Assembly (NCBI GenBank): GCA_022839785.1
Contig: JALHJW010000001.1
Location: 310,001-374,000 of the forward strand
Origin: Desulfovibrio sp.
GTDB taxonomy: Bacteria; Desulfobacterota; Desulfovibrionia; Desulfovibrionales; Desulfovibrionaceae
Length of the DNA: 64,000 nucleotides
Direction of reading: 5' to 3'
Part shown: piece by piece, positions 18,860-26,549 of the stretch
Layout: every line of letters begins with the position of its first letter
Numbering within the stretch: position 1 is the first letter of the stretch
Notes under the pieces: generated by a model
Databases searched by the model: none
What the model saw: only the letters and a program-made list of their open reading frames with translations
Told to the model about the DNA's origin: nothing
Made by a program: the position numbers and the translations under genes

Positions 18860-19522
18860 TCATCTATAGCTCCTCACCCAGGCGTCCAGCCCCTCGGGAA
18901 TCTTCTGAAAATGCATGTAGTCGGCCCTGTCCGTCCAGTCGCCGCCCCACTCCCAGCCGCGCGTCTTGAAATATTGCACCACGCGCGCGTTCCGGGCGAG
19001 CGCGCCCGGCCGGGCCGGATCGTAGACCGATCCGGCGGGGATGACCGTGTCGCCTCTGACGTAGGGGTTCAGCCGGGGATTGATGTCGATGGCGAGCCCG
19101 AGGCCATGCAGGGAGACGCTTCGCCCGCCGACCATGGGCCGCCAGGCGTAGCCCGAGGTGTTGTTCGTGTCCGAGGACAGGCCGTACGGCCCCTTCTGCT
19201 GAATCAGCGGGTGGGCGATGGGCAGGACGCTCTCCACGGGAAAGCGCTTCTGCTCGATCTTGGCGAAGATCCTCCGCACGTCCCGCGCCAGGGCCTTGTG
19301 CACCACGATCTGCCCTTGGTGCAGCCTGCCGTCCAAACCCCAGTAGCGCACGTCGATGAGCACGAGTTGGGACAACACGTCCTCGGGCGTTCCCGGCGGC
19401 TGGTTCTCGTAGATGGCTTGTTCAGGTGTCAACGCGCTGTCCATGATCACGGACTCGACCGCGAAAAGGGAAGACAGAGGAGCAAGCATCATCAGAAGCA
19501 TTATCAATGTAACACGCAGCAT
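18860..19522 (-). CDS. M15-family peptidoglycan peptidase (exported)
   Basis: A 220-residue protein with an N-terminal signal peptide (LIMLLMMLAPLSSLFA). The zinc site of M15 D-Ala-D-Ala carboxypeptidases/L-Ala-D-Glu endopeptidases is present: SLHGLGLAIDINP (His and Asp ligands, about residues 137-149) and DYMHFQ near the C-terminus. The segment SGYAWRPMVGG precedes it, as in M15C members. It probably trims peptidoglycan in the periplasm. It lies just downstream of the displaced end of maf, on the same strand. Confidence 0.82.
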   Translation of the reverse strand: MLRVTLIMLLMMLAPLSSLFAVESVIMDSALTPEQAIYENQPPGTPEDVLSQLVLIDVRYWGLDGRLHQGQIVVHKALARDVRRIFAKIEQKRFPVESVLPIAHPLIQQKGPYGLSSDTNNTSGYAWRPMVGGRSVSLHGLGLAIDINPRLNPYVRGDTVIPAGSVYDPARPGALARNARVVQYFKTRGWEWGGDWTDRADYMHFQKIPEGLDAWVRSYR

Positions 19523-19544
19523 GGAGCTACTCCCGAACCCGATT

Positions 19545-19640
19545 CAAGCGCCCCCAGGCACCACCACTCCAAACTCGCGCAACGTCTCCACCACACGCGC
19601 CAGGGGCAGGCCCACGACGTTGGCCAGAATGGCAAAATTG
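19545..19640 (-). pseudogene. Displaced original 3' end of maf
   Basis: On the minus strand this encodes LANVVGLPLARVVETL, then a Gly-Val-Val-Val-Pro ending and a TGA at 19545-19547. It closely parallels the last codons of the intact maf (TNVVGLPLARVLEVL, GVVVPKDG) at 20500-20580. It has the high third-position GC of the chromosome, while the tail now attached to maf is AT-rich. The simplest reading is that an element integrated into maf, supplied its own gene end and pushed the original end about 1 kb away. Confidence 0.75.
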
Positions 19641-20579
19641 TAACTCATTGTAGTCAATGAATATTTACCCCACAAGACGCAGTTGCGTGGGGACTTGTGT
19701 GGGGACTAAAAATTGTTCATCCATGCCGACACTTGATCTCATGAGTACTACTTTCCGACATAACAAATATTTTATCGAATAATGTCTCTATCGGCTCATC
19801 AAAATTTAGCTCGAAAAAACCATGAGCTTTGTAACGGTCATAATAAATCAATAGCCAACACGCGTTATATATATGCTGATATCTTGGAAGATCCCTCTCT
19901 TTGGTGGCAATACGTTCTGCCAGAGGTCCATTTGTCTGGGATACCCACCCTAATGTGTCTTCCACGAACTTCCACTTATCTCTTTCAAATTCAGGGCTTG
20001 TCCGCACTGATAGGATTACATTATCGCCTTCAATCCTTACTCTACCTTGGCTTATAGACGCCGAATAACTATTAACAATATCGGATATTTCTCCTGCCAG
20101 TGACCTTACCATGCGATAATGCAACATTCCTGACTTGAATAATATCTGCACCGAGTATCTCTTCCAATCGCACAACTGCTTGCATTCGTCCAAAATCCTT
20201 TTTCGCAATGCTGAGTATTCTTTCTGCTGTTGTTTGGCGAGCCTCGTGTGTTCAATAGATATTAGATAGTTCCCGACCCGTGCCTGAGCATCTGGAGGAT
20301 GGTTCTCTCCGCAGGGGTGGAAGTCGTAGGCATCCTTCGGAATGCTTTGATGCTCAAAAAATTTGATGAGCTGTCTTTCTTCTTCATTGGACATCTGTGT
20401 TCCCCAACAACGTTAAGCCCAAACGCGCCACTGGAAAGTGGGAACTCCGTGGGGACTTTGCCTCAAACCGCCTCTGAAAACACCTCGAATGTATGTTTTC
20501 TAGCCATCCTTGGGAACAACAACACCCCAGGATAACAAGACTTCCAGAACTCTAGCTAATGGGAGACCCACGACGTTGG
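19611..20579. mobile_element. 956-bp AT-rich integrated element in the 3' end of maf
   Basis: Bounded by 13-bp direct repeats CCCACGACGTTGG at 19611-19623 and 20567-20579, both inside maf-coding sequence. Between them is AT-rich DNA with one 225-codon gene (19717-20394), no recombinase gene and three copies of GTGGGGAC (at about 19690 and 19702, and one at 20452) that look like arm-type repeats near integrase attachment sites. The right junction restores a full maf reading frame with a foreign-looking last 21 codons. This is the pattern of site-specific integration that regenerates its target gene. The lack of an integrase suggests a deletion remnant or a satellite mobilised in trans. Confidence 0.65.
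19717..20394 (-). CDS. Hypothetical protein carried by the maf insertion
   Basis: A 225-residue protein with no family I recognise and with much lower GC than its surroundings. It is predicted soluble: no signal peptide or membrane helix, with a Lys/Gln/Arg-rich segment (EHTRLAKQQQKEYSALRKRI) near residues 50-70 and an aromatic-rich C-terminal third (HIYNACWLLIYYDRYKAHGF). It is the only gene between the 13-bp direct repeats. Accessory genes in such positions are often defence or regulatory genes, but nothing in the sequence shows this. Confidence 0.6.
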   Translation of the reverse strand: MSNEEERQLIKFFEHQSIPKDAYDFHPCGENHPPDAQARVGNYLISIEHTRLAKQQQKEYSALRKRILDECKQLCDWKRYSVQILFKSGMLHYRMVRSLAGEISDIVNSYSASISQGRVRIEGDNVILSVRTSPEFERDKWKFVEDTLGWVSQTNGPLAERIATKERDLPRYQHIYNACWLLIYYDRYKAHGFFELNFDEPIETLFDKIFVMSESSTHEIKCRHG

Positions 20580-21105
20580 TGTAGGAACCCTCAACGTGGC
20601 GCACCAGGAATGCTCCCTGGCCCTGGATGGCGTAGGCCCCGGCCTTGTCGTCCGGCTCGCCGGTGGCGGCGTACGCGGCCAGGGCCTCAGGGCCGGGGTC
20701 GAGCATGGTCACGTCGGTGTGCGCGGCGAAATGGTGGGGCTCGCGCCCCGGCACGTAAAGGGCGCAGCCCGTGACCACGAGGTGGGTGCGGCCCGCGAGC
20801 AGGGAGAGCATGCGCAGGGCGTCGGCCGCGTCCACGGGCTTGCCGAGCACGTGGTGGTCGATGGCCACCACCGTGTCCGCGGCCAGGACCACGCTCTGCG
20901 GAAAACGCGCCGCCACCTCGGCGGCCTTCATCCCCGCCATGCGGAGCGCGTAGTCTTCCGGCTCCTCGCCGGGCAAAGGCGCAGGCTCCTCGGCCAGGCT
21001 CGGCTCCACGCGAAAACGGATGCCGAGGCCCGCCAGCATCTCACGCCGCCTGGGCGACCCCGAGGCGAGCACGATGTCCGTGGTCTCCCTGAACGTTCCT
21101 GACAT
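20500..21105 (-). CDS. maf: Maf-family nucleotide pyrophosphatase (element-restored 3' end)
   Basis: A 201-residue nucleoside triphosphate pyrophosphatase that removes non-canonical nucleotides; family members also affect septum formation. IVLASGSPRRREMLAGLG at the N-terminus and VVLAADTVVAIDHHVLGKP (about residues 70-88) are Maf signatures, and the C-terminus carries GAYAIQGQGAFLVRHVEGSY. The last 21 codons (downstream of 20567) are AT-rich and differ from the displaced native end at 19545-19640. GGAGAG precedes the ATG at 21105. Confidence 0.93.
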   Translation of the reverse strand: MSGTFRETTDIVLASGSPRRREMLAGLGIRFRVEPSLAEEPAPLPGEEPEDYALRMAGMKAAEVAARFPQSVVLAADTVVAIDHHVLGKPVDAADALRMLSLLAGRTHLVVTGCALYVPGREPHHFAAHTDVTMLDPGPEALAAYAATGEPDDKAGAYAIQGQGAFLVRHVEGSYTNVVGLPLARVLEVLLSWGVVVPKDG

Positions 21106-21153
21106 GCTCTCTCCAATGTAGCGGATGGTCGCCCAAAGAGGCGTGGAAACGTC

Positions 21154-21918
21154 CTAAATGTCTATCTCAAGCCCCACGGGACAGTGATCCGAGCCCTCGA
21201 CGTCGGCCTCGATCCAGGCGCGTTTCACCGCGCCGCGCAGCTCCTCGCTGACGAAGAAATAGTCGATGCGCCAGCCAAGATTTTTGGGCCGGGCGCGGGT
21301 GCGGTAGTCCCACCAGGAGTAGTGGCCGCCGCCCTGCTCGAAGAGGCGGAAGGTGTCCACGTACCCGGCGGCCACGAAACGGTCGATCCACTCCCGCTCC
21401 TCGGGCAGGAACCCGGCCGACCTGGCGTTGCCCACGGGGTCGTGCAGGTCGATCTCCCTGTGCGCGGTGTTCACGTCGCCGCAAAAAACGATGGGCTTCA
21501 CCTTCCGCAGGGCCTCGCAGTAGTCGAGGAAGGCCTGGTAGTAGCCGAGCTTGTAGGCGAGCCGGGCCGGACCCTGGCCGGAATTGGGGAAGTAGCAGTT
21601 GAGCAGGTGGAAGGCCGGGTACTCCACGTGCACCAGCCGCCCCTCGCCCTGAAAGGCCGGATCGGGCAACTCCAGGCGGCCGCCCACGGGCGGCACGCGG
21701 CAGAGGCAGACCGTGCCGGAATAGCCCTTCTTCACCGTGGCCGCGCACCAGTAGCCGCGGTAGCCCTCTGGATTCAGGTCCGCGGCGTCGAGCTGGTCCG
21801 GCGCGGCCTTGGTTTCCTGCAGGCAGACCACGTCCGCCGCGCGGGTCCGGAACCAGTCCCAGAAGTTCTTCTTGGCCACGGCGCGAAAGCCGTTGACGTT
21901 CCAGGAATAGAGGATCAT
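21154..21918 (-). CDS. xth: Exodeoxyribonuclease III family AP endonuclease
   Basis: A 254-residue Mg-dependent base-excision-repair nuclease (exonuclease III/ExoA). Motifs in order: YSWNVNGFRA, VVCLQETKA (catalytic Glu about residue 35), YSGTVCL, VFCGDVNTAHREIDL near 145-159, WRIDYFFVS near 225 and SDHCPVGLEI at the C-terminus with the catalytic Asp-His. The length matches the family. It lies between maf and the AT-rich Mrr-type gene, all on the minus strand. Confidence 0.94.
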   Translation of the reverse strand: MILYSWNVNGFRAVAKKNFWDWFRTRAADVVCLQETKAAPDQLDAADLNPEGYRGYWCAATVKKGYSGTVCLCRVPPVGGRLELPDPAFQGEGRLVHVEYPAFHLLNCYFPNSGQGPARLAYKLGYYQAFLDYCEALRKVKPIVFCGDVNTAHREIDLHDPVGNARSAGFLPEEREWIDRFVAAGYVDTFRLFEQGGGHYSWWDYRTRARPKNLGWRIDYFFVSEELRGAVKRAWIEADVEGSDHCPVGLEIDI

Positions 21919-21936
21919 GAGAATACGCGCCTCAAT

Positions 21937-22848
21937 TTATGTGTTCTCTTCAGAGAAATACTCAAAGTCAATTTTTTTCACTTCATAAATGTCAGCCACG
22001 GCTACCCCGACATTGTACTCTATCATGTAATCAGCCAATTTTTTACCATCTATCAGCACTATGTTCGACTCAATTGAGTTTGTAAATATGCAAGCCTCTT
22101 TTGAAAAAGACGATGTTGTAATAAATACTCCTTTCTTCGCCCTCTTTCCAAGCAACGCTCCTGCAAATTTTTGAATTTCAGGACGAGAAACTACAGATTC
22201 CCACTTCTTTGCCTGGATATATATGACATCAAGCCCGAGCTTATCTTCCTTAATTATGCCGTCAATACCTTCATCAACAGTATATGATGTTACAAGTCCA
22301 GCCTCTTTTCGTGAACCTCCATACCCCATCTTGATCAAAAGATCGACTACAAGTCTTTCAAAAAAAACTGCAGAGCATTTTTTAACCGTATCAAGTATAT
22401 TATTGGCAAGTTCAGCCCTGATACTTGCGATTCCATCTTCGACAAGCTCACGCGGAGTCTTTTCTCCCTGCTCCTCACATGCCTGAGAAGCATTTTCCTT
22501 CTTCGCTTTCTTTCTGAATTCCGCAAATTCATCAAATTTTGACAAATATTTTATATCCAACGCTGGAGGATTCTCGGAAAGAACGGCTTTCCCCCGGCCG
22601 GTGATTATGTACATGCCCCTGTCAGGAGAATCTATCAACTTTGCCTGTTTCAGAAATGCCTTTGCCCACGCTATGCGATTTCTGAATACCTGTTGCTTTC
22701 CACTTGGCAGCAATCTCCGCAATTCTTCTTCCGTGGCATTGAAATGCTCAGACATCGCAGAATATATCTGTGCACTGTTCTTTATTTCTCCATCTATGCA
22801 ATATTCAAGAATAGGCAAGAGTGCATCTTGAACTCCAGGAATAGGCAT
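21937..22848 (-). CDS. Mrr-type restriction endonuclease (type IV-like)
   Basis: A 303-residue protein with an N-terminal Mrr winged-helix domain (MPIPGVQDALLPILEYCID; about residues 1-95) and a C-terminal PD-(D/E)xK nuclease domain. The active-site pattern is EGIDGIIKEDKLGLDVIYIQAKKW, with the Asp and the Gln-x-Lys placed as in Mrr. Mrr proteins cut modified foreign DNA. The gene is strikingly AT-rich beside xth and the phosphoesterase gene, pointing to horizontal acquisition, although no repeats or integrase were found at its edges. No methylase neighbours it. Confidence 0.88.
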   Translation of the reverse strand: MPIPGVQDALLPILEYCIDGEIKNSAQIYSAMSEHFNATEEELRRLLPSGKQQVFRNRIAWAKAFLKQAKLIDSPDRGMYIITGRGKAVLSENPPALDIKYLSKFDEFAEFRKKAKKENASQACEEQGEKTPRELVEDGIASIRAELANNILDTVKKCSAVFFERLVVDLLIKMGYGGSRKEAGLVTSYTVDEGIDGIIKEDKLGLDVIYIQAKKWESVVSRPEIQKFAGALLGKRAKKGVFITTSSFSKEACIFTNSIESNIVLIDGKKLADYMIEYNVGVAVADIYEVKKIDFEYFSEENT

Positions 22849-22867
22849 ACATCCCCCTTATGATGAG

Positions 22868-23539
22868 TTACACCCCTACACGATAAAAGCGAATGTCGAG
22901 CAACTTTTCACTGACCGTTATGGAAGCGTACCCGCCCTGCCCCAACATGCCGGGATTGACGATGCGCGTCGCGCCGAGGGTGTCCTCGGCGGCGGATTCG
23001 TGGATGTGGCCGGTGAGGCAGACAGCGGGCTTGCGACGCAGGATGAAGTCGCGCACGGCCGGGCTGCCCACGTGCGCGCCGCCGGGCAGCACGTCCGTCT
23101 TCGTGCCGTGCGGCGGAGTGTGGCAGACCAGGATCAGGCGCGCCGGGTCGCCCACCTTGGCCCAGGTCTCCTCAAGCCAGCCGGCCAGGGTCTCGTCCGG
23201 AATCTCCGAAGGCGTGCCGAAGGGCGTGGGCGTGGACCAGCCCGCGCCCATGAGCCAGGCCCCGCCCGGAAGCTGCAGGGCCTTGCGGCTGATGTTCGCG
23301 CCAGCAGCCTCAAGCGCCTGCTCCGCCGCCGCCCGGTCCATGTTGCCGATCTGGGCGTAGACGGCGGGATTCAGGCCCCTGAAGACGGCCAGGGCCGTCT
23401 CGGCCTCGGCCCTGCCGCCGTGGTTGGAGAGATCGCCGGAGACGATGATCCCGGCCGCCTCGCGGATGCCTGGGATGCGCGCCGCGGCGGTCGCCTGGCC
23501 ATGCACGTCGCCGAACCCGATATATGCCCATTCGCTCAT
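22868..23539 (-). CDS. Calcineurin-like metallophosphoesterase (YfcE-like)
   Basis: A 223-residue phosphoesterase. Metal-site motifs are GFGDVHG (residues about 8-14), SGDLSNHGG (34-42), IGNMDR (64-69), CHTPPHG (149-154) and GHIHES (187-192), the standard two-metal pattern. The ATG at 23539 has GGGAG at 7 nt; the longer open frame upstream shows no family similarity. The substrate is unknown. It is divergent from the 5-formyltetrahydrofolate cyclo-ligase gene. Confidence 0.85.
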   Translation of the reverse strand: MSEWAYIGFGDVHGQATAAARIPGIREAAGIIVSGDLSNHGGRAEAETALAVFRGLNPAVYAQIGNMDRAAAEQALEAAGANISRKALQLPGGAWLMGAGWSTPTPFGTPSEIPDETLAGWLEETWAKVGDPARLILVCHTPPHGTKTDVLPGGAHVGSPAVRDFILRRKPAVCLTGHIHESAAEDTLGATRIVNPGMLGQGGYASITVSEKLLDIRFYRVGV

Positions 23540-23622
23540 CTGTGACTCCCGAAAACCCGTGACGCTCGTTCGCGGCGCGGTCTTGTGTTCTTTCATGAAG
23601 TTGATAGCGTAACTCCTTACGC

Positions 23623-24225
23623 ATGAAAACCGCCATCCAGGACCAGAAACAGGCGCTTCGGAGCGCCATGACCGCCCGGCGCGCCGAACTGCCTCCGGCC
23701 GAGCGCTCCCGGCTTTCCCTGCGCATCCAGGAGCGCATCCTGGCCCTGCCCGCCTTCGCCGCGGCCCGGACCGTGCTGCTCTACTCCCCGGTGCGCGGCG
23801 AGGCGGACACCTCGCTGCTCCTGGAGCACCTGTGGCGGCGCGGGGCGCGGGTGCTGCTGCCGCGCTGCCGCCCGGAGCGGCCCGGCGAGATGGATCTCTT
23901 CTGCGTGGCCGGGCTGGCCGAGTTGAAGCCCGGCGCATGGGGCATCCCCGAGCCGGACCCGGCGGCCTGCGACCTGTTCGAGGGGTGCGCCATCGACCTC
24001 GCCGTGGTGCCGGGCGTGGCCTTCGACCGCGCGGGCGCGCGCCTGGGCCTGGGCGGCGGCTACTACGACCGACTGCTGGCCCAGCCGGACATGGCGGCCT
24101 GCCTCAAGATCGCCCCGGCCTACGGCTTCCAGGTCGTGGAGCGGCTGCCGCGCGAGGCCTGGGACCGCCCCATGGACATCATCCTCACCGAATCAGAAAC
24201 CCTGGAGATAAAGGGCACGCCATGA
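23623..24225 (+). CDS. 5-formyltetrahydrofolate cyclo-ligase
   Basis: A 200-residue ATP-dependent enzyme that converts 5-formyl-THF to 5,10-methenyl-THF in one-carbon metabolism. The phosphate-binding segment GARLGLGGGYYDRLLA lies near residues 141-156, and IDLAVVPGVAFDRAG precedes it, both diagnostic for the family. Length is standard. In E. coli the homologue is near the 6S RNA gene; nothing like that was seen here. Its TGA overlaps the ATG of the next gene (ATGA), so the two are translationally coupled. Confidence 0.93.
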   Translation: MKTAIQDQKQALRSAMTARRAELPPAERSRLSLRIQERILALPAFAAARTVLLYSPVRGEADTSLLLEHLWRRGARVLLPRCRPERPGEMDLFCVAGLAELKPGAWGIPEPDPAACDLFEGCAIDLAVVPGVAFDRAGARLGLGGGYYDRLLAQPDMAACLKIAPAYGFQVVERLPREAWDRPMDIILTESETLEIKGTP

Positions 24226-24980
24226 AAAACATCCCAACCCCGTTCTGCATCCCCTTCGCCTTCCCCGGCATCCCGGACGTGCGCTGCGCCTTCGGCACGC
24301 GCATCGGGGGCTACTCCGGCAGCCCCTTCGACCGGGGCAACGTCTCCTTGGACGTGGGCGACGACCCGGCCAAGGTCAAGTCCAACCGGCAGGCCATCAA
24401 GCAGGAGATGGGCTTCGAATACTGGCAGGAACTCAAGCAGGTGCATGGCACGGCGCTGGCCTTCGACCCCGAGCCCACGGGCATCGCCGACGGCCCCACG
24501 GGCGAGGGCGACGGTCTGGCCACGGCCCGGCCCGGGCAGGCGCTGGTGATCAAGACCGCTGACTGCCAGCCCATCCTCCTGGCGCACAGGAGCGGCGGGT
24601 ACGTGGCCGCCCTGCACGTGGGCTGGCGCGGCAACGTGCAGAAATTCCCCACCCTCGGAGCGCGCGCCTTCTGCGAGCGCTACGGCCTCGATCCGGCCGA
24701 CGTCCTGGCCGTGCGCGGCCCCTCCCTGGGGCCCTGGGCCTCGGAGTTCGTCAACTTCGCCGACGAGTTCGGCAGCGAGTTCGGGGCCTTCTACAATCCG
24801 GACACCAAGCGCGTGGACCTCTGGCAACTCACCCGCCAGCAGCTCCTGGACGCGGGCCTGAAGCCCGGCAACATCTTCGGTCTGGACCTGTGCACCAACT
24901 CCCTGGCCGACACCTTCTTCTCCTACCGCCGCAGGGAAAAGACCGGCAGGCAGGCGAGCCTGATCTGGATTCGCGGCTAG
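24222..24980 (+). CDS. pgeF: Polyphenol oxidase-fold protein, PgeF/YfiH family
   Basis: A 252-residue copper/zinc-site protein of the laccase-like YfiH family; characterised members act as purine nucleoside phosphorylases or edit UDP-MurNAc-dipeptide. Key motifs: KQVHGT (about residues 71-76), VIKTADCQPIL (107-117), LHVGWRGN (127-134) and the terminal FFSYRRREKTGRQASLIWI. It overlaps the folate gene by ATGA and is closed by a palindromic terminator 18 bp after its stop. Confidence 0.88.
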   Translation: MKNIPTPFCIPFAFPGIPDVRCAFGTRIGGYSGSPFDRGNVSLDVGDDPAKVKSNRQAIKQEMGFEYWQELKQVHGTALAFDPEPTGIADGPTGEGDGLATARPGQALVIKTADCQPILLAHRSGGYVAALHVGWRGNVQKFPTLGARAFCERYGLDPADVLAVRGPSLGPWASEFVNFADEFGSEFGAFYNPDTKRVDLWQLTRQQLLDAGLKPGNIFGLDLCTNSLADTFFSYRRREKTGRQASLIWIRG

Positions 24981-24998
24981 GACAAACAGGCGACTCGT

Positions 24999-25042
24999 AA
25001 AGGAAAGAGGGCGGGCGCCGCGGCGCCCGCCCTCTTTCCTTT
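24999..25042. terminator. Perfect 22-bp-stem bidirectional terminator
   Basis: The 44 bp here form an exact palindrome with AAAGGAAAGAGGGCGGGCGCCG as one arm (given by its ends: AAAGGAAAG...GGCGCCG) and the reverse complement as the other, with no loop bases. A and T tracts at the ends supply short U runs in both directions. It separates convergent pgeF and the amino-acid ABC operon and almost certainly terminates both. Confidence 0.8.
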
Positions 25043-25064
25043 CGGGAGGACTCTTTCCCTGTCC

Positions 25065-25760
25065 CTATCTGTTCCTGGCCTGGTAGCGCGCCATGTGCCT
25101 CTCCAGCCGCCTGGAGGTGGCGGTGAGCACCCAGCAGATGAGGAAGTAGAGCACGAGAATGGTCAGATAGATCTCGGTGGGCGAGGTCAGGACGCGGTTG
25201 TTGATCTGTTCGGCCGCGCGCGTGAGTTCCATGACGCCGATGATCGAGGCCAGGGAGGTGTCCTTGGTCAGGGAGACGAACTGGTTGACGAAGGACGGGA
25301 TCATGTTGCGCAGGGCCTGGGGCAGGATGACGTACTGCATGGCCTGCACGTGCGAAAGGCCCGAGGAACGGGCCGCCTCCATCTGGCCGCGCGGCAGGGC
25401 CTGCACGCCCGCGCGCACGATCTCCGCGATGTAGGCCCCGGTGAAGACGATGAAGGCTGCCAGGGCGCTGGTGGTCTCGGGCAGCACGTGGCCGAAGAGC
25501 ACCGGCCCCAGGAAGTAGAACCAGAAGATCAGGAGCAGCAGCGGGATGCCGCGGATGATCTCGATGTAGAGGATGGAGGGCAGACGGTAGACGGGGTTCT
25601 TGGAAAGCCGCCCCAGGCCCGCCACGAGGCCGATCCAGAAGGCCCCGAAGATGCCGCCCGCGGCGAGCAGGATGGCCATGGCCAGACCGCCCAGCGGCCC
25701 ATTGGGATAGGCCCCCCAGAGCAGGTAATCGAAATTCTTGATGACGACGTCGAAGTTCAC
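25065..25760 (-). CDS. Polar amino-acid ABC transporter permease (distal)
   Basis: A 231-residue HisM/GlnP-type inner-membrane permease with five to six hydrophobic helices. The EAA loop that docks the ATPase is present (EAARSSGLSHVQAMQYVILPQALRNMIPSF, about residues 130-160). It is the last gene of the operon ATPase, binding protein, permease, permease and starts 10 bp after the previous permease; the two permeases probably form a heterodimer. Confidence 0.9.
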   Translation of the reverse strand: MNFDVVIKNFDYLLWGAYPNGPLGGLAMAILLAAGGIFGAFWIGLVAGLGRLSKNPVYRLPSILYIEIIRGIPLLLLIFWFYFLGPVLFGHVLPETTSALAAFIVFTGAYIAEIVRAGVQALPRGQMEAARSSGLSHVQAMQYVILPQALRNMIPSFVNQFVSLTKDTSLASIIGVMELTRAAEQINNRVLTSPTEIYLTILVLYFLICWVLTATSRRLERHMARYQARNR

Positions 25761-25770
25761 CGCCTGCCCC

Positions 25771-26472
25771 CTAATACTTGATCTGCCTGAGGAAGAGGCG
25801 GTTGTACTGGGTGATGACGAAGGACACGAGGAGCGAGATGACGAGGTAGATCAGGGTGGCCACGGTGAAGGCCTCGAAGCCCTTGAACGAATAGGATTCA
25901 ATCTGGCGCGCCATGTAGGTCAGCTCCATGACGCCGATGGTCATGCACAGGGAGGAGTTCTTGATCAGGTTCAGGAACTGCGAGATGAGCGGCGGAATGA
26001 TGATGCGGAAGGCCTGCGGCAGGATGACGTAGCGCATGGCCTGGATGAAGGACAGGCCGCAGGCGCGCGAGGCTTCCAGCTGGGTCTTGGGAATGGAGAA
26101 GATGCCGGAGCGTATCTCCTCGGCGATGAAGGCCGAGGTGTAGACCGTGAGCGCGATGACCCCTGCGGCGAACTCGAAGTCGCGCTCGTAGAGCCATTTG
26201 TTGACGAATTCCGGCAGGATGGCGTGCGAGCCGAAGTACCAGAAGAAAATCTGGACCAGAAGCGGCGTGTTGCGGAAGAATTCCGTGTAGGCCAGGGCGA
26301 ACCACTGCAGGATCCGCAGGTGGGTCAGGCGGAAGACCGCCACCACCGTGCCCAGGAGCATGGAAAAGAGGATGGAGACGGCGGATATCTGCAGCGTGGT
26401 GAACATGCCGTCGATGATCCAGCCGCCGTACTGCCCCGTGAGGGCGACGTTCCAGTCGAAAGTATAGGCCAC
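25771..26472 (-). CDS. Polar amino-acid ABC transporter permease (proximal)
   Basis: A 233-residue permease of the HisQ/GltJ type with the EAA motif EASRACGLSFIQAMRYVILPQAFRIIIPPL (about residues 135-165) and IFFWYFGS typical of glutamate/aspartate-type permeases. It follows the binding-protein gene after a 77-bp gap holding a stable hairpin, and is followed by the second permease at 10 bp. Confidence 0.9.
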   Translation of the reverse strand: MAYTFDWNVALTGQYGGWIIDGMFTTLQISAVSILFSMLLGTVVAVFRLTHLRILQWFALAYTEFFRNTPLLVQIFFWYFGSHAILPEFVNKWLYERDFEFAAGVIALTVYTSAFIAEEIRSGIFSIPKTQLEASRACGLSFIQAMRYVILPQAFRIIIPPLISQFLNLIKNSSLCMTIGVMELTYMARQIESYSFKGFEAFTVATLIYLVISLLVSFVITQYNRLFLRQIKY

Positions 26473-26505
26473 GTCTGATCCGGTCTGTTTGCGCGGGCAT
26501 GGAAA

Positions 26506-26535
26506 GGCGGGGCGCGGAAGGTCCCGCGCCCCGCC
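26506..26535 (-). terminator. Hairpin between binding-protein and permease genes
   Basis: A perfect 12-bp stem GGCGGGGCGCGG with a 6-nt loop (26506-26517, 26524-26535) lies 15 bp after the binding-protein stop on the minus strand. No clear U run follows, so it more likely stabilises the upstream mRNA or partly attenuates, giving more binding protein than permease, as is common in such operons. Confidence 0.5.
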
Positions 26536-26549
26536 CGGTCGTCAGGCGC

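Noticed and set aside
19640..19716. Minus-strand peptide with SPHTSPHATA near the maf insertion, resembling an integrase tail
   Set aside because: It follows the stop of the 225-residue gene in the same frame and is produced by GTGGGGAC repeats; no integrase domain precedes it.
22868..23938. 356-codon frame including the phosphoesterase with a long basic N-terminal extension
   Set aside because: The N-terminal 130 residues are Arg/Ala-rich antisense of the folate gene; the real start is ATG 23539 with GGGAG.
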